64,000 bases of DNA from Arenicola marina (GCA_964019135.1 OZ025261.1:35206820-35270819), one strand, 5' to 3'. Positions 25,463 through 37,659 are shown, counted from the first letter of the stretch. Numbers and translations: made by a program. Notes: generated by a model from the sequence alone, not told the origin.

Positions 25463-26928
25463 TCGGCAACGATGAACTGAGTCTTGTATGTATCGAACCT
25501 TCACCATTGTTAGCTGTAGAATCTGTTCTTAGCAATGAATGTCTGTGTTTGAAGCCACTTTTTTGCACATGAAGGCTAAACTAGACCAAGAAAGCACCCG
25601 GAACAATGAAATGGGATTGCATGTAACATCAAAGACCCTTCTGCGAAGTAGGGTTTTTTTCCAAACATGTCTCAGATACAGATGCGGGGAGCGAATCCAC
25701 GACACGTCAATCTGGAGCTAACTGACTGAGGTTGCCCATTGCCCGAACAGGATAGAGGATGGGATCTGTCGGTCTGAGGGTCAGTGAGTGCTAACAGAGC
25801 TATGGATCCCCCACGCTTCAGACGCCTCTGGGTCAGTCTGGGTCTGCCCAGAACCCGGATGTGGGTGGGTCATTCACGCTCCGTTTTGAACATGTATTAA
25901 ATCAATCAAAGCCTAACTTCTCTTCCAATTTGAACGTTGTATTAGAGCAATTGCTATTGCTATTGCAATTAGATCAGTTTCCTTCCGAACCGCGTTGAAT
26001 CAAACCGAATGCGCCGTCTACGAGTATTGGGGACGGAATCGGTGTGCAGAGGGCATACCGAGTACATTACCGCGTGGTTAGTGGGGTGGGGGGTATTGGG
26101 AATGGGGATGGGAAAGTCGGTCGGCATTATCTATCATCATTAAGGACAGAGACGCCTATATTATGTATCAAGTCAGGCCTGATAGTCACCGCTTTTCCCC
26201 CCGAACCTCCCCTCGCCCATCCACCCCCAACCCCACCCAGACCTGCATCCCTCCACATTCCGCCGTAGGACCCAGAAATAACGTTGACGGGTCTGTCGGT
26301 ATAGGCGCCAAGCCAAGCGATAAGGATTCCCGTGCCAGGAAATGAGGCCATAGCCCTACCTCCAACCCCACCCCCTCCCCTACCACACATCCCCCACAAC
26401 CCTCAGGGATGACGGCAGTCACAGTGTCAGGGCTCTTAGAGCCGCACACACGCGCCCTTTAAAGATTTATAGCCCATGAAGGCATTGCTTGCCTTCCGGC
26501 ATGAGCGGCGCCCAAGGAATGACATCACTGAGCCTCGCTTTGATGCCGAGAACTTTTAGATTATCAGAAGGGGAGTTTTCACTAAAGTACGACTGAGCGG
26601 CCCAGGAGACCAGGACATATTTCTTACTCCCGTGGGATTGATTACCAACCAGGCATAGAAGGGTTAAGTAAAGTAGCTGTCAAAGAATTAAATTGGCTGC
26701 CTCTAATTGAGAACCCCAAGCCGTGGCTGGTTAGAGGCCGTTAGAGGCGTAGTAGTCGAATCCCGCTGCGAAAGAAAAATCGGTTTTCGTGAGTCGTGAA
26801 TAATATAGCGAATGAGAGATTTAAAGCCAACACGAATGCCTACTGCAGCCATATATCTCTGGTATGACAACACAAACTGTAGTGAATATCGGGTCGATGA
26901 TTGGGGTTTTAAGCCACGTTTGCGCATA
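25463..26928. other. Unique DNA, no gene recognised
   Basis: Apart from the possible SINE remnant near 25.7 kb, I see nothing gene-like; 26190-26400 is C-rich. Confidence 0.5.
25640..25745 (-). other. Possible tRNA-derived SINE remnant
   Basis: On the minus strand CAACCTCAGTCAGTTAGCTC resembles an A box, and GTGGATTCGCTCCCCGCATC resembles a decayed B box, about 30 nt apart. No second copy is in the window. Confidence 0.3.
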
Positions 26929-27764
26929 CAGTGCGCGCCACTTAATCGCACTTCTCTTAATCCCAACTTCCGCTTAATCGCAACAAATTTCAAATCCAAA
27001 CGCCATTTCCTATACATCACCATGTTAACAACTTCGGTTATTCGCAACTTCGGTTAATCGCAAATTCCGCTTAATCGCAACACAAATTTACCTGAAAATG
27101 GGCAGGAGCTTCGGATAATTGCAACATTCGAGGTCAAACCCAGGTGTTGTTAGCGGGCATGTAGAGACAATGCGCTATCAGCTGACACTTAACACCTTTC
27201 TAGCTTTGTTGTTATCGCCGGATTAACAGGCCGCACCAACAAATACAAGCCACATGCTTTGTTATTCTCTTGGTCTCTTTGTGTTCGGGTGATTGGCATT
27301 GAGCAATGTGTGGCATGTTTGAACAAGAGACGTGAGAAGTGCGATCATGTTCATAATCAAAGAAGGATTCCTCGGGAAGGGAGGCCACAGCGAATTCAAA
27401 CAGTTTTACAACTTTGAAGCTGACATACACAAGTCAGTGGCAGCCAGAACCAAACAGAAGATTTTCTCAGACTTTTTGATCGATTAAGTCCGCAAATCGA
27501 TTAAATCCCCAAATCCTCAAATAGCTTCTGTATCTGAATACATTAATAATAAAAATAAAAATTTCAAATGATGATCAGTGTTTTATAATGAATATTGAGT
27601 GTACACTTATGTATCTGATGCGCATATAAACCCAATACGTGTACATACATCAACATGTAGTGCGTTTTGACCCGTCAAAATCGCCAACTTCGGATAATCG
27701 CAACTTCGGTTAATTGCAACTTTTTTGCTGACAAACGGAAGTTGCAATTAACCGAAGTGCACTG
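26929..27764. mobile_element. Non-autonomous pogo/Tigger-like DNA element
   Basis: The 836-bp segment starts CAGTGC and ends GCACTG, flanked on both sides by TA (26927-26928 and 27765-27766), the target duplication of the Tc1/mariner-pogo superfamily. Subterminal repeats of the type TTCGGTTAATCGCAACTTCC occur near 26940-27120 and again at 27685-27760. The right end also contains a perfect 20-bp inverted repeat (27703-27722 with 27739-27758, 16-nt loop). No transposase reading frame is recognisable inside. Confidence 0.6.
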
Positions 27765-28639
27765 TAGTAAGTCTAGAGTGGGTCGAGGAACTCCAGGATC
27801 CAAGCCCCTAGAGGAAACACTATGATACAAAACAAGCCGAAATAATGCGAGTGTCAACAACGATAATAATAATGAGAAACAAAAATTCTGCGGTGGCAGA
27901 AACATGATTGATGATTAGCAGACCAGACAAAGCACAATATATTACATACTGTATACAAGAGACATGTAGCCATGGTTACCAGGACTCACAGAGACGGGGA
28001 CGCAGTGACAGATGTGGGTGTGGCGCGAGGTGCCATCCCTCCGCCATATCTGCGGGGGACAGGAAGAAGCCATGACAAGAGCTGAATGAATGAATGCCCA
28101 TAATTATAAATGTAATGCTGTCCGTAAACTAGGTCAGCAGCAGAGGTCGCTCTAACAGCCCCGTCCCCCGATGTGTGCCTCCAGATAGGGTTTGGAGCGA
28201 GGGTGACTCGGCATAAAAATGGTGCCGTGACCAGGATGACTCCTGACTAGGAGGAGGCGCGAGGGTCTTGCGGTCCTCTGTGCACCCGGAGAGCAGGTTG
28301 ATCAGGGGGACAAGGAGGAGGAGGAGGAGGTCGACCATAAGACCAAGGAGGAGGAGGCCACGAAGAGGAGGCAGATGAGGAAAAAAAGGAGACAAAGAAT
28401 GGTAAGGAGGAAGATGAGAAGGAGCATCCGGAACATGATAAGCAGCAGCAGAGGAGAGGAGGGGGAGAAGGAAGCAGAGGAGGAGCATGCGGAGAAGGAG
28501 GAGCGCAGAGGGGTGGATCAGGGGACTATATGGCCGTCATTAATACACTCGACGTCCGCCAAAGGGAGGAAGAGAAAAGAGAAGACACACGACCATCTGC
28601 ACATTCCCAAGTGCCATGTCCCCGGGGGTAACCCCATAC

Positions 28640-28770
28640 TTTTACGGAAGGACATGGCATCTGTATTCTGCGACCACACAGACATGGCCACAGCGAACCA
28701 CCGAACCACGTGCCATTAGGCTCTCAGGTGGCCAGAGGGCTCAATGCGAGCACTCTAGCCCACTTAGCTA
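28640..28770 (-). mobile_element. tRNA-derived SINE, copy 1
   Basis: About 130 bp closely related to 30741-30866. Shared blocks include GAAGGACATGG, CTGCGACCACACAGAC and GGCCACAGCG. In minus orientation it runs from an A-box-like region (around GCTAAGTGGGCTAGAGTGCT) to a decayed B box. The B box is less intact than in the second copy. Confidence 0.55.
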
Positions 28771-28889
28771 TCGGGGAGGTCCCTGATCCACATAACCATC
28801 GTCTCATAAGATGATACCGTGTAATGGTCATATCATGAGAGCATATTATGAGACATTATTCATATTCTGAATTCTACCCTGTCACTGAT

Positions 28890-28945
28890 TTTCGACCGCA
28901 GACCAACGGGTTGCGGGTTCAAACCCCACCCGTGCCTGACGCCGT
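28890..28945 (+). other. tRNA-derived B-box remnant
   Basis: GCGGGTTCAAACCCCACCC has a T-arm-like stem and a B box (GGTTCAAACCC, 28916-28926). The upstream part is degenerate. Likely a SINE remnant. Confidence 0.35.
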
Positions 28946-29934
28946 TTCATTCTTTTGTCTCGTTATCCACGGGCTACCATGACCCGTATCAGCCCAGGTG
29001 GCTTCAAATACCACTCAATCCAGGCTCAACAAGATTGGTGTTGAACAGTCCAGGCTATGTCAGGGTCACTCGTTCTTCATTCGGTGTTCGTAACCTAAAC
29101 TCATTAAAGCAAAGAGGTTAATCAACGAATCAGCCACAAACAAACCCGAAGGCGTAATGTTTATGTTAAACGGCAGTCAATAAACCCCAAAAGATGGCAT
29201 CGTAACATGTTTATTCAGTACTTTGGACACAACGCCCATGGTACATCTATACAATTTTCAATACAAAGTTCTCTCGCGGTCCTGATTGCGCGGATGTCTT
29301 CAGCTAATTTGCGTTCGTCAATAACTGCGGAGGAATTAACCCCCCCCCCTTCCGGGCTCCCCGTTGGACCCCCCCCCCCCCACACACACACACACACACC
29401 ACACCCACCGTCGTCTGTAATAACAACCAGTGGGGATGAACAGACGCTGGGCGCCAGCTCAATATGTCATGGCCTTAATAATCAGCTCGCCGTACTGTGG
29501 AGAAACAGGATAGACCAGGTCCGGGCCGAGTATCTTCAATCACATTATAAACGACGGTAACAAATCCTGGATAGTGACAGGGTGGAGGGTGGAGGGTTGA
29601 GGTGTGGGTGGGGGACGCGGGGCTGGGATGGGTGGATGGGGTGAGAGGAGAGTGCGAGGAAGCGGAGGGGCAGAGAGAGAGAGAGAGGGGAGGGGGTGGG
29701 ATGGGTTGGAGGGGGGGAGACAGAGAGACAGACGCAAAGGGGCGGGGGTGGAAGGGGCCGGCGGGAGGCGGCGACGAAAAGGGACAGACAGGGGTGGAGG
29801 GGACGGGGGGACGTGTTGTGTAGTATAAGCAGAAATAGCGTGACCTTGATACGAGCAGCGACCCCCACAGCTCCGAGTCGGTCCATTATGGCCAGAGATC
29901 CCGGTCAGCGAGATGAAGTCGACAACAAGCCGAG

Positions 29935-30252
29935 GGCATGTATGTACTAAGTACAGGACGACCCCACACAGTACAGGACGACCCCAGGGCATGTATGTAC
30001 TAAGTACAGGACGACCCCACACAGTACAGGCCGACACCAGGGCATGTATGTACTAAGTACAGGACGAACCCACACAGTACAGGCCGGCACCAGGGCATGT
30101 ATGTACTAAGTACAGGACGACCCCACACAGTACAGGCCGACACCAGGGCATGTATGTACTAAGTACAGGACGACCCCACACAGTACAGGCCGACCCCAGG
30201 GCATGTATGTACTAAGTACAGGACGACCCCACACAGTACAGGCCGACCCCAA
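29935..30252. repeat. 53-bp minisatellite, about 6 copies
   Basis: Core GGGCATGTATGTACTAAGTA followed by CAGGACGACCCCACACAGTA. Each unit has a GTACTAAGTAC near-palindrome. Confidence 0.95.
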
Positions 30253-31225
30253 CGACCGACGACCGCCAGACCAGCATCACCAGGAAACTTGTCACAACGC
30301 CCAATCCGACCGCTCTGTACAGTTACCCGATACTAGAAATCCCTGCCCCCCCCCCCACCGCCAAACGAACCCATACATACACTGACAGGGTACGTGTATG
30401 AACCCATTGGATTTGCTATCGGAGCCGAAGTGCCACATATCGCACGCCATGGTTATACCCTGAGCACTATCCTGTGTAGGGCTACTATCCTGTGCATTAT
30501 CCTATGCATTATCATGTGTACTATCCTGGGACTATCCTGGGTATTAACCTGGGTACTAGCCCGGATACTAGCCACTGTGTACTAGCCTGTGTTCTCCCTT
30601 TATAACAATTTCTGAAGACTGAGATGCGGCAATTATTTGTTTGGTTTGGTTGGTTGTATATTCAGGAGGCTTTAACCACTTGCGGTCATATCGCGTCAAT
30701 GGGAGAAGGAAGGGAAGAGTGGAGCCATCTCCCTACTCTTTGCGAAGAAGGACATGGGATGTTATCCTGCGACCACACAGACGTGGCCACAGCGGGGCTC
30801 GAACCACCGATCTCTCAAGCTGTAGGTGCCCAGAAAGCTCAAGGCGAGCGCTCTAACCCACTGACATATTATTTGTCAACAACAGGATAATGTAACGTAA
30901 ACGTCCGCTCGTGATGTCGACCATTCGGCGGCTCACAATAGGCACATTGGGTCAGCCGGTTAATGTGATTGCCATGCCCAAGCCGCGTTATTAATAGCAT
31001 ACAAGTGGTAAATGTATATTTGAGCCACACATCACGTAACGGGGCTGGGGGGGGGGGGGGGAGGGGGCACCAGGGGGCGTTGCGACGACCTGGCGGCGTG
31101 AGCCACCGATCGAACCAAAACAAACCCTGCATCGTTCCACAGAAGACGGTCAGTGGTTCCATTAACGCTCGACAGCGCGAAGAGAGACACGACCAGATTA
31201 TGGCACGCAAGGGTAAGCAACCAAC
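30253..31225. other. Mostly unique DNA with one SINE and a short degenerate repeat
   Basis: 30455-30590 has about eight imperfect CTATCCTGTG or GTACTAGCC phrases. A G-run lies at 31040-31062. SINE copy 2 is listed separately. Confidence 0.5.
30741..30866 (-). mobile_element. tRNA-derived SINE, copy 2
   Basis: The minus strand carries GTGGGTTAGAGCGCTCGCC (pol III A box region) and GGTGGTTCGAGCCCCGC (B box GGTTCGAGCCC), followed by the body GTGGCCACGTCTGTGTGGTC shared with the copy at 28640-28770. It is a SINE and not a functional tRNA: the anticodon arm region does not fold into a standard tRNA and the body continues well beyond the T arm. Confidence 0.65.
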
Positions 31226-31812
31226 ACCAGCCAGCCATCCATTCAACTATCCAGCAGGCATTCCATCCAGCCAGCCAGCCAGCAGGCCAGCCAGCCAGCA
31301 GGCCATTCAGCCAGCAGGCCAGCCACCCAGCCATCCAGCCATCCATTCAACTATCCAGCAGGCATTCCATCCAGCCAGCCAGCCAGCAGGCCAGCCAGCG
31401 GGCCAGCCAGCCATCCAGCCAGCAGGCCATCCAGCCAGCAGGCCAGCCAGCCAGCCATCCAGCCATCCATTCAACTATCCAGCAGGCATTCCATCCATCC
31501 ATCCAGCCAGCAGGCCAGCCAGCAGGCCAGCCAGCCAGCAGGCCATCCAGCCAGCAGGCCAACCAGCCAGCCATCCATTCAACTATCCAGCAGGCATTCC
31601 ATCCATCCATCCATCCAGCAGGCCAGCCAGCCAGCCATCCAGCCAGCGGGCCAGCCAGCCATCCAGCCAGCAGGCCATCCAGACAGCCAGCCAGCCATCC
31701 ATCCAGCAGGCATTCCATCCATCCATCCAGCCAGCAGGCCAGCCAGCCAGCAAGCCAGCCAGCCATCCAGCCAGCAGGCCAGCCAGCCATCCATCCATCC
31801 ATTTACCCAGCA
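31226..31812. repeat. CAGC/CATC tetranucleotide-based compound repeat
   Basis: GCCAGCCAGCAGGCC and CCATCCATTCAACTATCCAG blocks recur in larger 100- to 130-bp modules. The long Pro/Ala/Ser-rich frames are artefacts. Confidence 0.92.
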
Positions 31813-32277
31813 AGCCATCAGGTCATCTAGTAAACAAACCCCCACAATCAGCCAACCCACGGTGGTGGCGACTGCCTATCTATAGGAAGGATTAACCCGT
31901 TCGCCCACAGCGGCAACTCCACCCCAACGCACGCCCAGTGTGGCCGCCTGATGAATAAATATAGACTGCTCAACGGAGAGATCTGCGCCAACGATATTTT
32001 GATGAACCTAACTCCCGCCGCCTAGCGTCGGCCTGACTACCCTCACCCCCAATCTCCTCACCCCCACCCCCCCACCTACCCTTCCATTTGCCCCATCACA
32101 TACACAAGCCCTGTGTTAGAAGATTTCGCAATATCTTCACCTCTCAAAAAAATCAAATAATAATATCTCACACGGGAAGGGAAAGAGTAGTAGGCAAGAG
32201 GAGAATCTTTGGGTGCGGAAGGACCAATCTGAAGGGCATGGCTTCCTTGTGACAACGGGTTCCTAAATTGCTCCCAC
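31813..32277. other. Unique spacer
   Basis: Ordinary DNA up to the foldback element's target duplication; nothing recognised. Confidence 0.5.
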
Positions 32278-32286
32278 CCGGCCCAG

Positions 32287-32773
32287 TAGCCCTGGTACAT
32301 GCCTCTCTGACCACGCCCGTAAACGGAGCTAGTGTGAGAGCCATGCCGCTAACACGGCCGAAAACAAGAAATCGGCAGAAATCGCGGACCGGTGGCTGAC
32401 TGAAGTTTAGGTTGAATTTTATAACCGGAAGTCAACAAACGCCGCCTGGCAGCGAGTGCTCACGCTAAGTTTGTTTACTTCCGGCGAGCGGCGGAACATT
32501 CAAAACGAAGCGAGAGGTGAAAAAAATCGCCCGGATTACAAGAAAACACGTTACCAAGCAAAGAAATGAAGGTGCGACGAAAGTCCAAAAAGCTTTAGGA
32601 ACGTCGTGGCGCACATTGGCGGGTAGGCACTGTATATTTTTTCTGTTATGAACTTCAACTTGAGCCACCGGTCCGCGATTTCTGCCGATTTCTTGTTTTC
32701 GGCCGTTTCAGCGGCATGGCTCTCACACTAGCTCCGTTTACGGGCGTGGTCAGAGAGGCATGTACCAGGGCTA
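32287..32773. mobile_element. Foldback MITE with 111-bp terminal inverted repeats and 9-bp target duplication
   Basis: The left arm 32287-32397 starts TAGCCCTGGTACATG. The right arm 32663-32773 is its reverse complement with only about three mismatches (around GCCGCTAACAC). The direct repeat CCGGCCCAG flanks both ends (32278-32286 and 32774-32782). Long TIRs with a 9-bp duplication fit a Mutator-like (MULE) non-autonomous element. The 265-bp interior has no coding potential that I can see. The flanks and arms are so well preserved that insertion looks fairly recent. Confidence 0.8.
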
Positions 32774-32782
32774 CCGGCCCAG

Positions 32783-33689
32783 CATCCCTCAAAGACGTAA
32801 AGCTTGAAGGCGGTGCTCGGGCCATGGACAACAATCAAACGCTTCTCTTCGTCTCGACAACCCAATAAGTTTGGCTCAATTTATGACCCTCTGCGGGCGC
32901 CGCCAGAATCATCACTTCCGGGTCTCTGTTTCCGGTTTCCCTCACTGAAGTTTTCCGGCGGAAATGACGTAACGGAGAGGCAATGACTTTCCCACTCACA
33001 GCTTCGGTCACCCGGCTGGCTTCGTTTCAAGCGTGAAACTCGTGTAAGTCGAGAAGGTTATTAAGCAATGAGGTTTCAAATTCTGCCCGCCATATCCTTG
33101 ACATTTATAGCTCGGCTGGGTTATAAAGCATATTGGGCTGGAGTGTTTCAAGCGTCCGATGACGGACGCATGGGTGGTGGGAACGAGTGGAGGGGTGTGT
33201 GGGGAGGAGGCGGGGGGGGGGGCGGAGGAGGGGGAGGAGCGGGTGCGGGTACGGCCACGGTAACGTGACGCGAACTGGGGTACTAAAACATACAAATGCT
33301 CTTTACCAAATACTCTGAAAAAAAAGCGCTGAATTTAAATATTATTATTGCTGAAATTACTTTATTTTAGTCCGAATCGGGTAGAATCCGGTATAGAAAC
33401 TAATGCCAACGAAACTAACGGTTGACACTCACGGATAGCTACAGCGCGACGGAATGCCACATAAGTGGCCCACCGTTAGTATAGGCATCAGAGGCCAGGG
33501 TGACTCACGCTGAACCACCGTCAGTGGCCACATGTAGTACTACATGTGGTATACACCGCGATATCAGTGGCTCAATTAGTGGCTTAGTGCTGCAAAGTCT
33601 GACGTCGAACTGACGCAAACCGAAACAAAAGCGGGCGAAGTGACGTCAACGAGACTAAAATATCTATCTGAAAGTTGCCAGTCATAATG
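32783..33689. other. Unique DNA with a G-rich tract and a palindrome
   Basis: G-rich at 33200-33245. A perfect 22-bp palindrome at 33528-33549 starts CCACATGTAGT and then its reverse complement. From 33600 on, phrases related to the next array (TGACGTNNACTGAAA) begin. Confidence 0.5.
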
Positions 33690-36085
33690 GCATAATCCTA
33701 AAACTAATCAGACTGAAACTCTCCCATCGTACGGACGTAGACTGAAATCGTAATGACGTAGACTGAAGTCTCCCATCGTACTGACGTAGACTGAAATCTG
33801 GAATCCTTAATAAACGTAGACTGATAGTCTCCCTCCCCAGTGATGTAAACTGAAAGTCTTTCATCGTAATGACGTAGACTGATTAGTCTCTAGTCGCGAT
33901 GACGCAGACTTAAAAGGCACACATTGAAAGGACGCAAACTGAAGTCTCACAGTAGTATTGACGCCGACCGAAACGTCTCCAGTAGTACTGACGTTCAGTG
34001 ACACGTCTCCAGTAGTACTGACGTTCAGTGACACGTCTCCATTAGTACTGACGTTCAGTGACACGTCTCCAGTAGTACTGACGTTCAGTGACACGTCTCC
34101 ATTAGTACTGACGTTCAGTGACACGTCTCCATTAGTACTGACGTTCAGTGACACGTCTCCAGTAATACTGACGTTCAGTGACACGTCTTCAGTAGTACTG
34201 ACGTTCAGTGACACGCCTCCCGTAGTACTGACGTTCAGTGACACGTCTCCATTAGTACTGACGTTCAGTGACACGTCTCCATTAGTACTGACGTTCAGTG
34301 ACACGTCTCCAGTAATACTGACGTTAAGTGACACGCCTCCAGTAGTACTGACGTTGAGTGATACCTCTCCAGTAGTACCGACGTTCAGTGACACGTTTCC
34401 AGTAGTACTGGCGTTCAGTGACACATCTCCATTAGTACTGACGTTCAGTGACACCTCTCCAGTAGTACTGACGTTCAGTGATACCTCTCCAGTAGTACCG
34501 ACGTTCAGTGACACGTTTCCAGTAGTACCGACGTTCAGTGACACGCCTCCCGTAGTACTGGCGTTCAGTGACACGTCTTCATTAGTACTGACGTTGAGTG
34601 ACACCTCTCAAATAGTACTGACGTTGAGTGACACGCCTCCAGTAGTACTGACGTTCAGTGACACGTCTCCAGTAGTACTGACGTTCAGTGACACGTCTCC
34701 AGTAGTACTGACGTTGAGTGACACCTCTCAAGTAGTACTGACGTTGAGTGACACGCCTCCAGTAGTACTGACGTTCAGTAGCACCTCTCCAGTAGTACTG
34801 ACGTCTAGTGACACGCCTCCAGTAGTACTGACGTTGAGTGACACGTCTCCAGTAATACTGACGTTCAGTGACACGTCTCCAGTAGTACTGACGCTCCGTG
34901 ACACGTCTCCATTAGTACTGACGTGTAGTGACACGCCTCCAGCAGTACTGACGTTCAGTGACACGCCTCCAGTAGTACTGACGTTTAGTGACACGTCTTC
35001 ATTAGTACTGACGTTGAGTGACACGTCTCCAGAAGTACTGACGCGGAGTGACAGGTCTCCAGTAGTACTGAGGTTGAGTGACACGTCTTCATTAGTACTG
35101 ACGCGGAGTGACAGGTCTCCAGTAGTACTGAGGTTGAGTGACACCTCGCCAGTAGCACTGACGTTCAGTGACACACCTCCAGTAGTACTGACGTTCAGTG
35201 ACAGGTCTCTACGGTAGTACTGACTTTCAATGACACGTCTCCAGTAGTACTGACGTTTAGTGACACGTCTCCAGTAGTGCTGGCGTTCAGTGACACATTG
35301 CCAGTAGCAATGACGTTCAGTGACACATTTCCAGTAGTACTGGCGTTCAGTGACACGTCTTCATTAGTACTGACGTTCAGCGACACGTCTCCAGTAGTAC
35401 TGACGTTTAGTGACACGTCTCCAGTAGTACTGGCGTTCAGTGACACGTCTCCATTAGTACTGACGTTTAGTGACACGTCTCCAGTAGTACTGGCGTTCAG
35501 CGACACGTCTCCATTAGTACTGACGTTTAGTGACACGTCTCCAGTAGTACTGGCGTTCAGTGACACGTCTCCATTAGTACTGACGTTCAGTGACACGTCT
35601 CCATTAGTACTGACGTTCAGTGACACGCCTCCAGTAGTACTGGCGTTCAGTGACACGTCTCCATTAGTACTGACGTTCAGTGACACATCTCCAGTAGTAC
35701 TGACGTTCAGTGACAGGTCTCCAGTAGTGCTGGCATTCAGTGACACATTGCCAGTAGCAATGACGTTCAGTGACACGTTTCCATTGGTACTGACGTTGAG
35801 TGACACGTCTCCAGTAGTACTGGCATTCAGTGACACGTCTCCATTAGTACTGACGTTCAGTGACACATCTCCAGTAGTAATGATGTTCAGTGACACGTCT
35901 CCAGTAGTACTGGCGTTCAGTGACACGTCTCCGATAGTACTGACGTTCAGTGACACATCTCCAGTAGTAATGATGTTCAGTGACACGTCTCCATTAGTAC
36001 TGACGTTCAGTGACATGCATCCCATAGTACTGACTTTGAGTGACATGTCTTTAGTAGTACTGACGTTCAGTGACACATCTCTTGT
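33690..36085. repeat. 30-bp minisatellite, about 71 clear copies from 33945
   Basis: Core GTACTGACGTTCAGTGACAC followed by GTCTCCAGTA; degenerate TGACGTAGACTGAAA versions at 33690-33945. Reads through on both strands (419 and 333 codons plus; 324 and 247 minus) as 10-residue repeats; not supported as genes. Confidence 0.95.
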
Positions 36086-36279
36086 TGCATTAAGGGGACA
36101 TGATAACACCTGCAATGTGATAATCATAGTCGAGTCAACCCAACGACCCGTAAGAGGAAGCCAAACCAATCAAACACGAGTGTTCAGACGTGGTGTGTGC
36201 ATCACACAAAACTTAGTTCTTCCCTTGTTCGAAAACCAGGCTCCACCAAACCTGGGTGCTATTCATGTGACCATCTAGA

Positions 36280-37659
36280 TATGTGACAGCCCTTTCATTT
36301 AAAGCTCTTGCACAACATCCAGGGGCTTGATAAAACAATGGCATGGTGGTCTATAGATAGCTGACTCGAATAGAGATAACATGGGTCCAGGTACGATAAT
36401 TTCAACAGCTATCATATTCAATTATATGGTCTTTCATCAGTGGAGTATTCAGCATGGTTAATTCATCAGGAAAAAAAACAGGGGATATCCATTATTAATC
36501 TGAAAATAATATGGGCTGTCTATTCCACAAAAGGATATAGATAATTGTGGGTTTAAAGATATTGTTTTACCAGGACTGTTACTCTTTCCATTGAGACAAA
36601 TTACAGCTGATGTGAAGAGTTGCATCATCATGACATTTGACATGCTACCATTAATTATCCACAAAGATATATACTTTAAATTGAAGTATACTTTTAGATG
36701 TATTTCCCATATGCTTTGTTTAATACATCATAATAGATTACTGGTTTATTATCTGTTTTAATAAATTATATTTCAGCATATTCTTTAATTAAATGCAACC
36801 AATTAATTATTGATACCTTAATAGTATAATATAATATATATGGTATAATATATACATTAAGGTTAGCCAGCAAAGTTATCAACTTTATAACATTTTACAA
36901 TTACTTTTAAAATGACTTATATATAATATAAGGGTATTAATAAAGGTTATAAATATTATTATTATCTGATAATATTTAGTTTAACTTTATTTTAATTAAA
37001 CAGTAATTTACTTCATAGCTTTATATTAGTTTCAATGAAATATAATATATTAAATAAAACTATATAAATATCTGCAATAAACAATTTTGAATAGATTATT
37101 TTAAGCATACTTTGAGATGATACCAATATGTATCATTTCTATATCATTTGCATATACCTACAAACTAATTCAATTTATCCTCACTTATAAGTAACACTAT
37201 AGCCAATACACCTATATTACACACCTTGCCAGCCAGTCAGTTACCAAATTGCCCCCCACATTGGCTCCATCAGCCCTACAGCCCCCTCCACCCTTTAACC
37301 CTCTCACTGCCAACCCCTAGCCCAGAACCCTAGGCTGTGTGTGGGCATGGATTCATGGCCAGCCAACCCCCTCACAACATATCTGAACACATGCAAGGAA
37401 CAAATCCATCTGCTTCAGAATATCACTCTGACACCGGTGCCAATGCCAATGGGAGGAACCCATTCATCTCTTGTAGTTGAACGTCAATATAAAAATCACA
37501 AGGGACAGTTTACATACAATAAGGTCAATTGAGCCACACAACATAGATTCCAGGACAGAGGTCTCAGACAATACAATGAGATCAACTTTGCCTTGGCAAT
37601 CAAGGTATAGGGGCCTATGTGCTAAATATATAAATGTAATCTCATGCATATGTCCTTAC
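36280..37659. other. AT-rich unique DNA, probable PLCL intron 1
   Basis: Strongly AT-rich, with no tandem arrays or homopolymer G tracts. No exon recognised. It lies immediately 3' of the PLCL donor on the minus strand. Confidence 0.55.

Larger units (their letters stand above)
27767..29934. other. Unique DNA with scattered SINE pieces
   Basis: GAGGAG-rich purine tract at 28305-28510 (its Arg/Glu ORF is low-complexity). A C-run and (CA)n lie at 29340-29400, and G-rich DNA at 29580-29815. The SINE pieces are listed separately. No gene recognised. Confidence 0.5.

Noticed and set aside
28375..28719. Arg/Glu-rich 114-codon ORF
   Set aside because: Low-complexity GAGGAG tract running into a SINE; no homology or splice sites.
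30969..31895. 308-codon Pro/Ser/Gln-rich ORF
   Set aside because: Generated by the CAGC/CATC repeat; composition follows the tetranucleotide in each frame.
33958..36278. Large ORFs of TSPVVLTFSD-type repeats on both strands
   Set aside because: Products of the 30-bp array; they change with phase, overlap on both strands and lack non-repeat domains.
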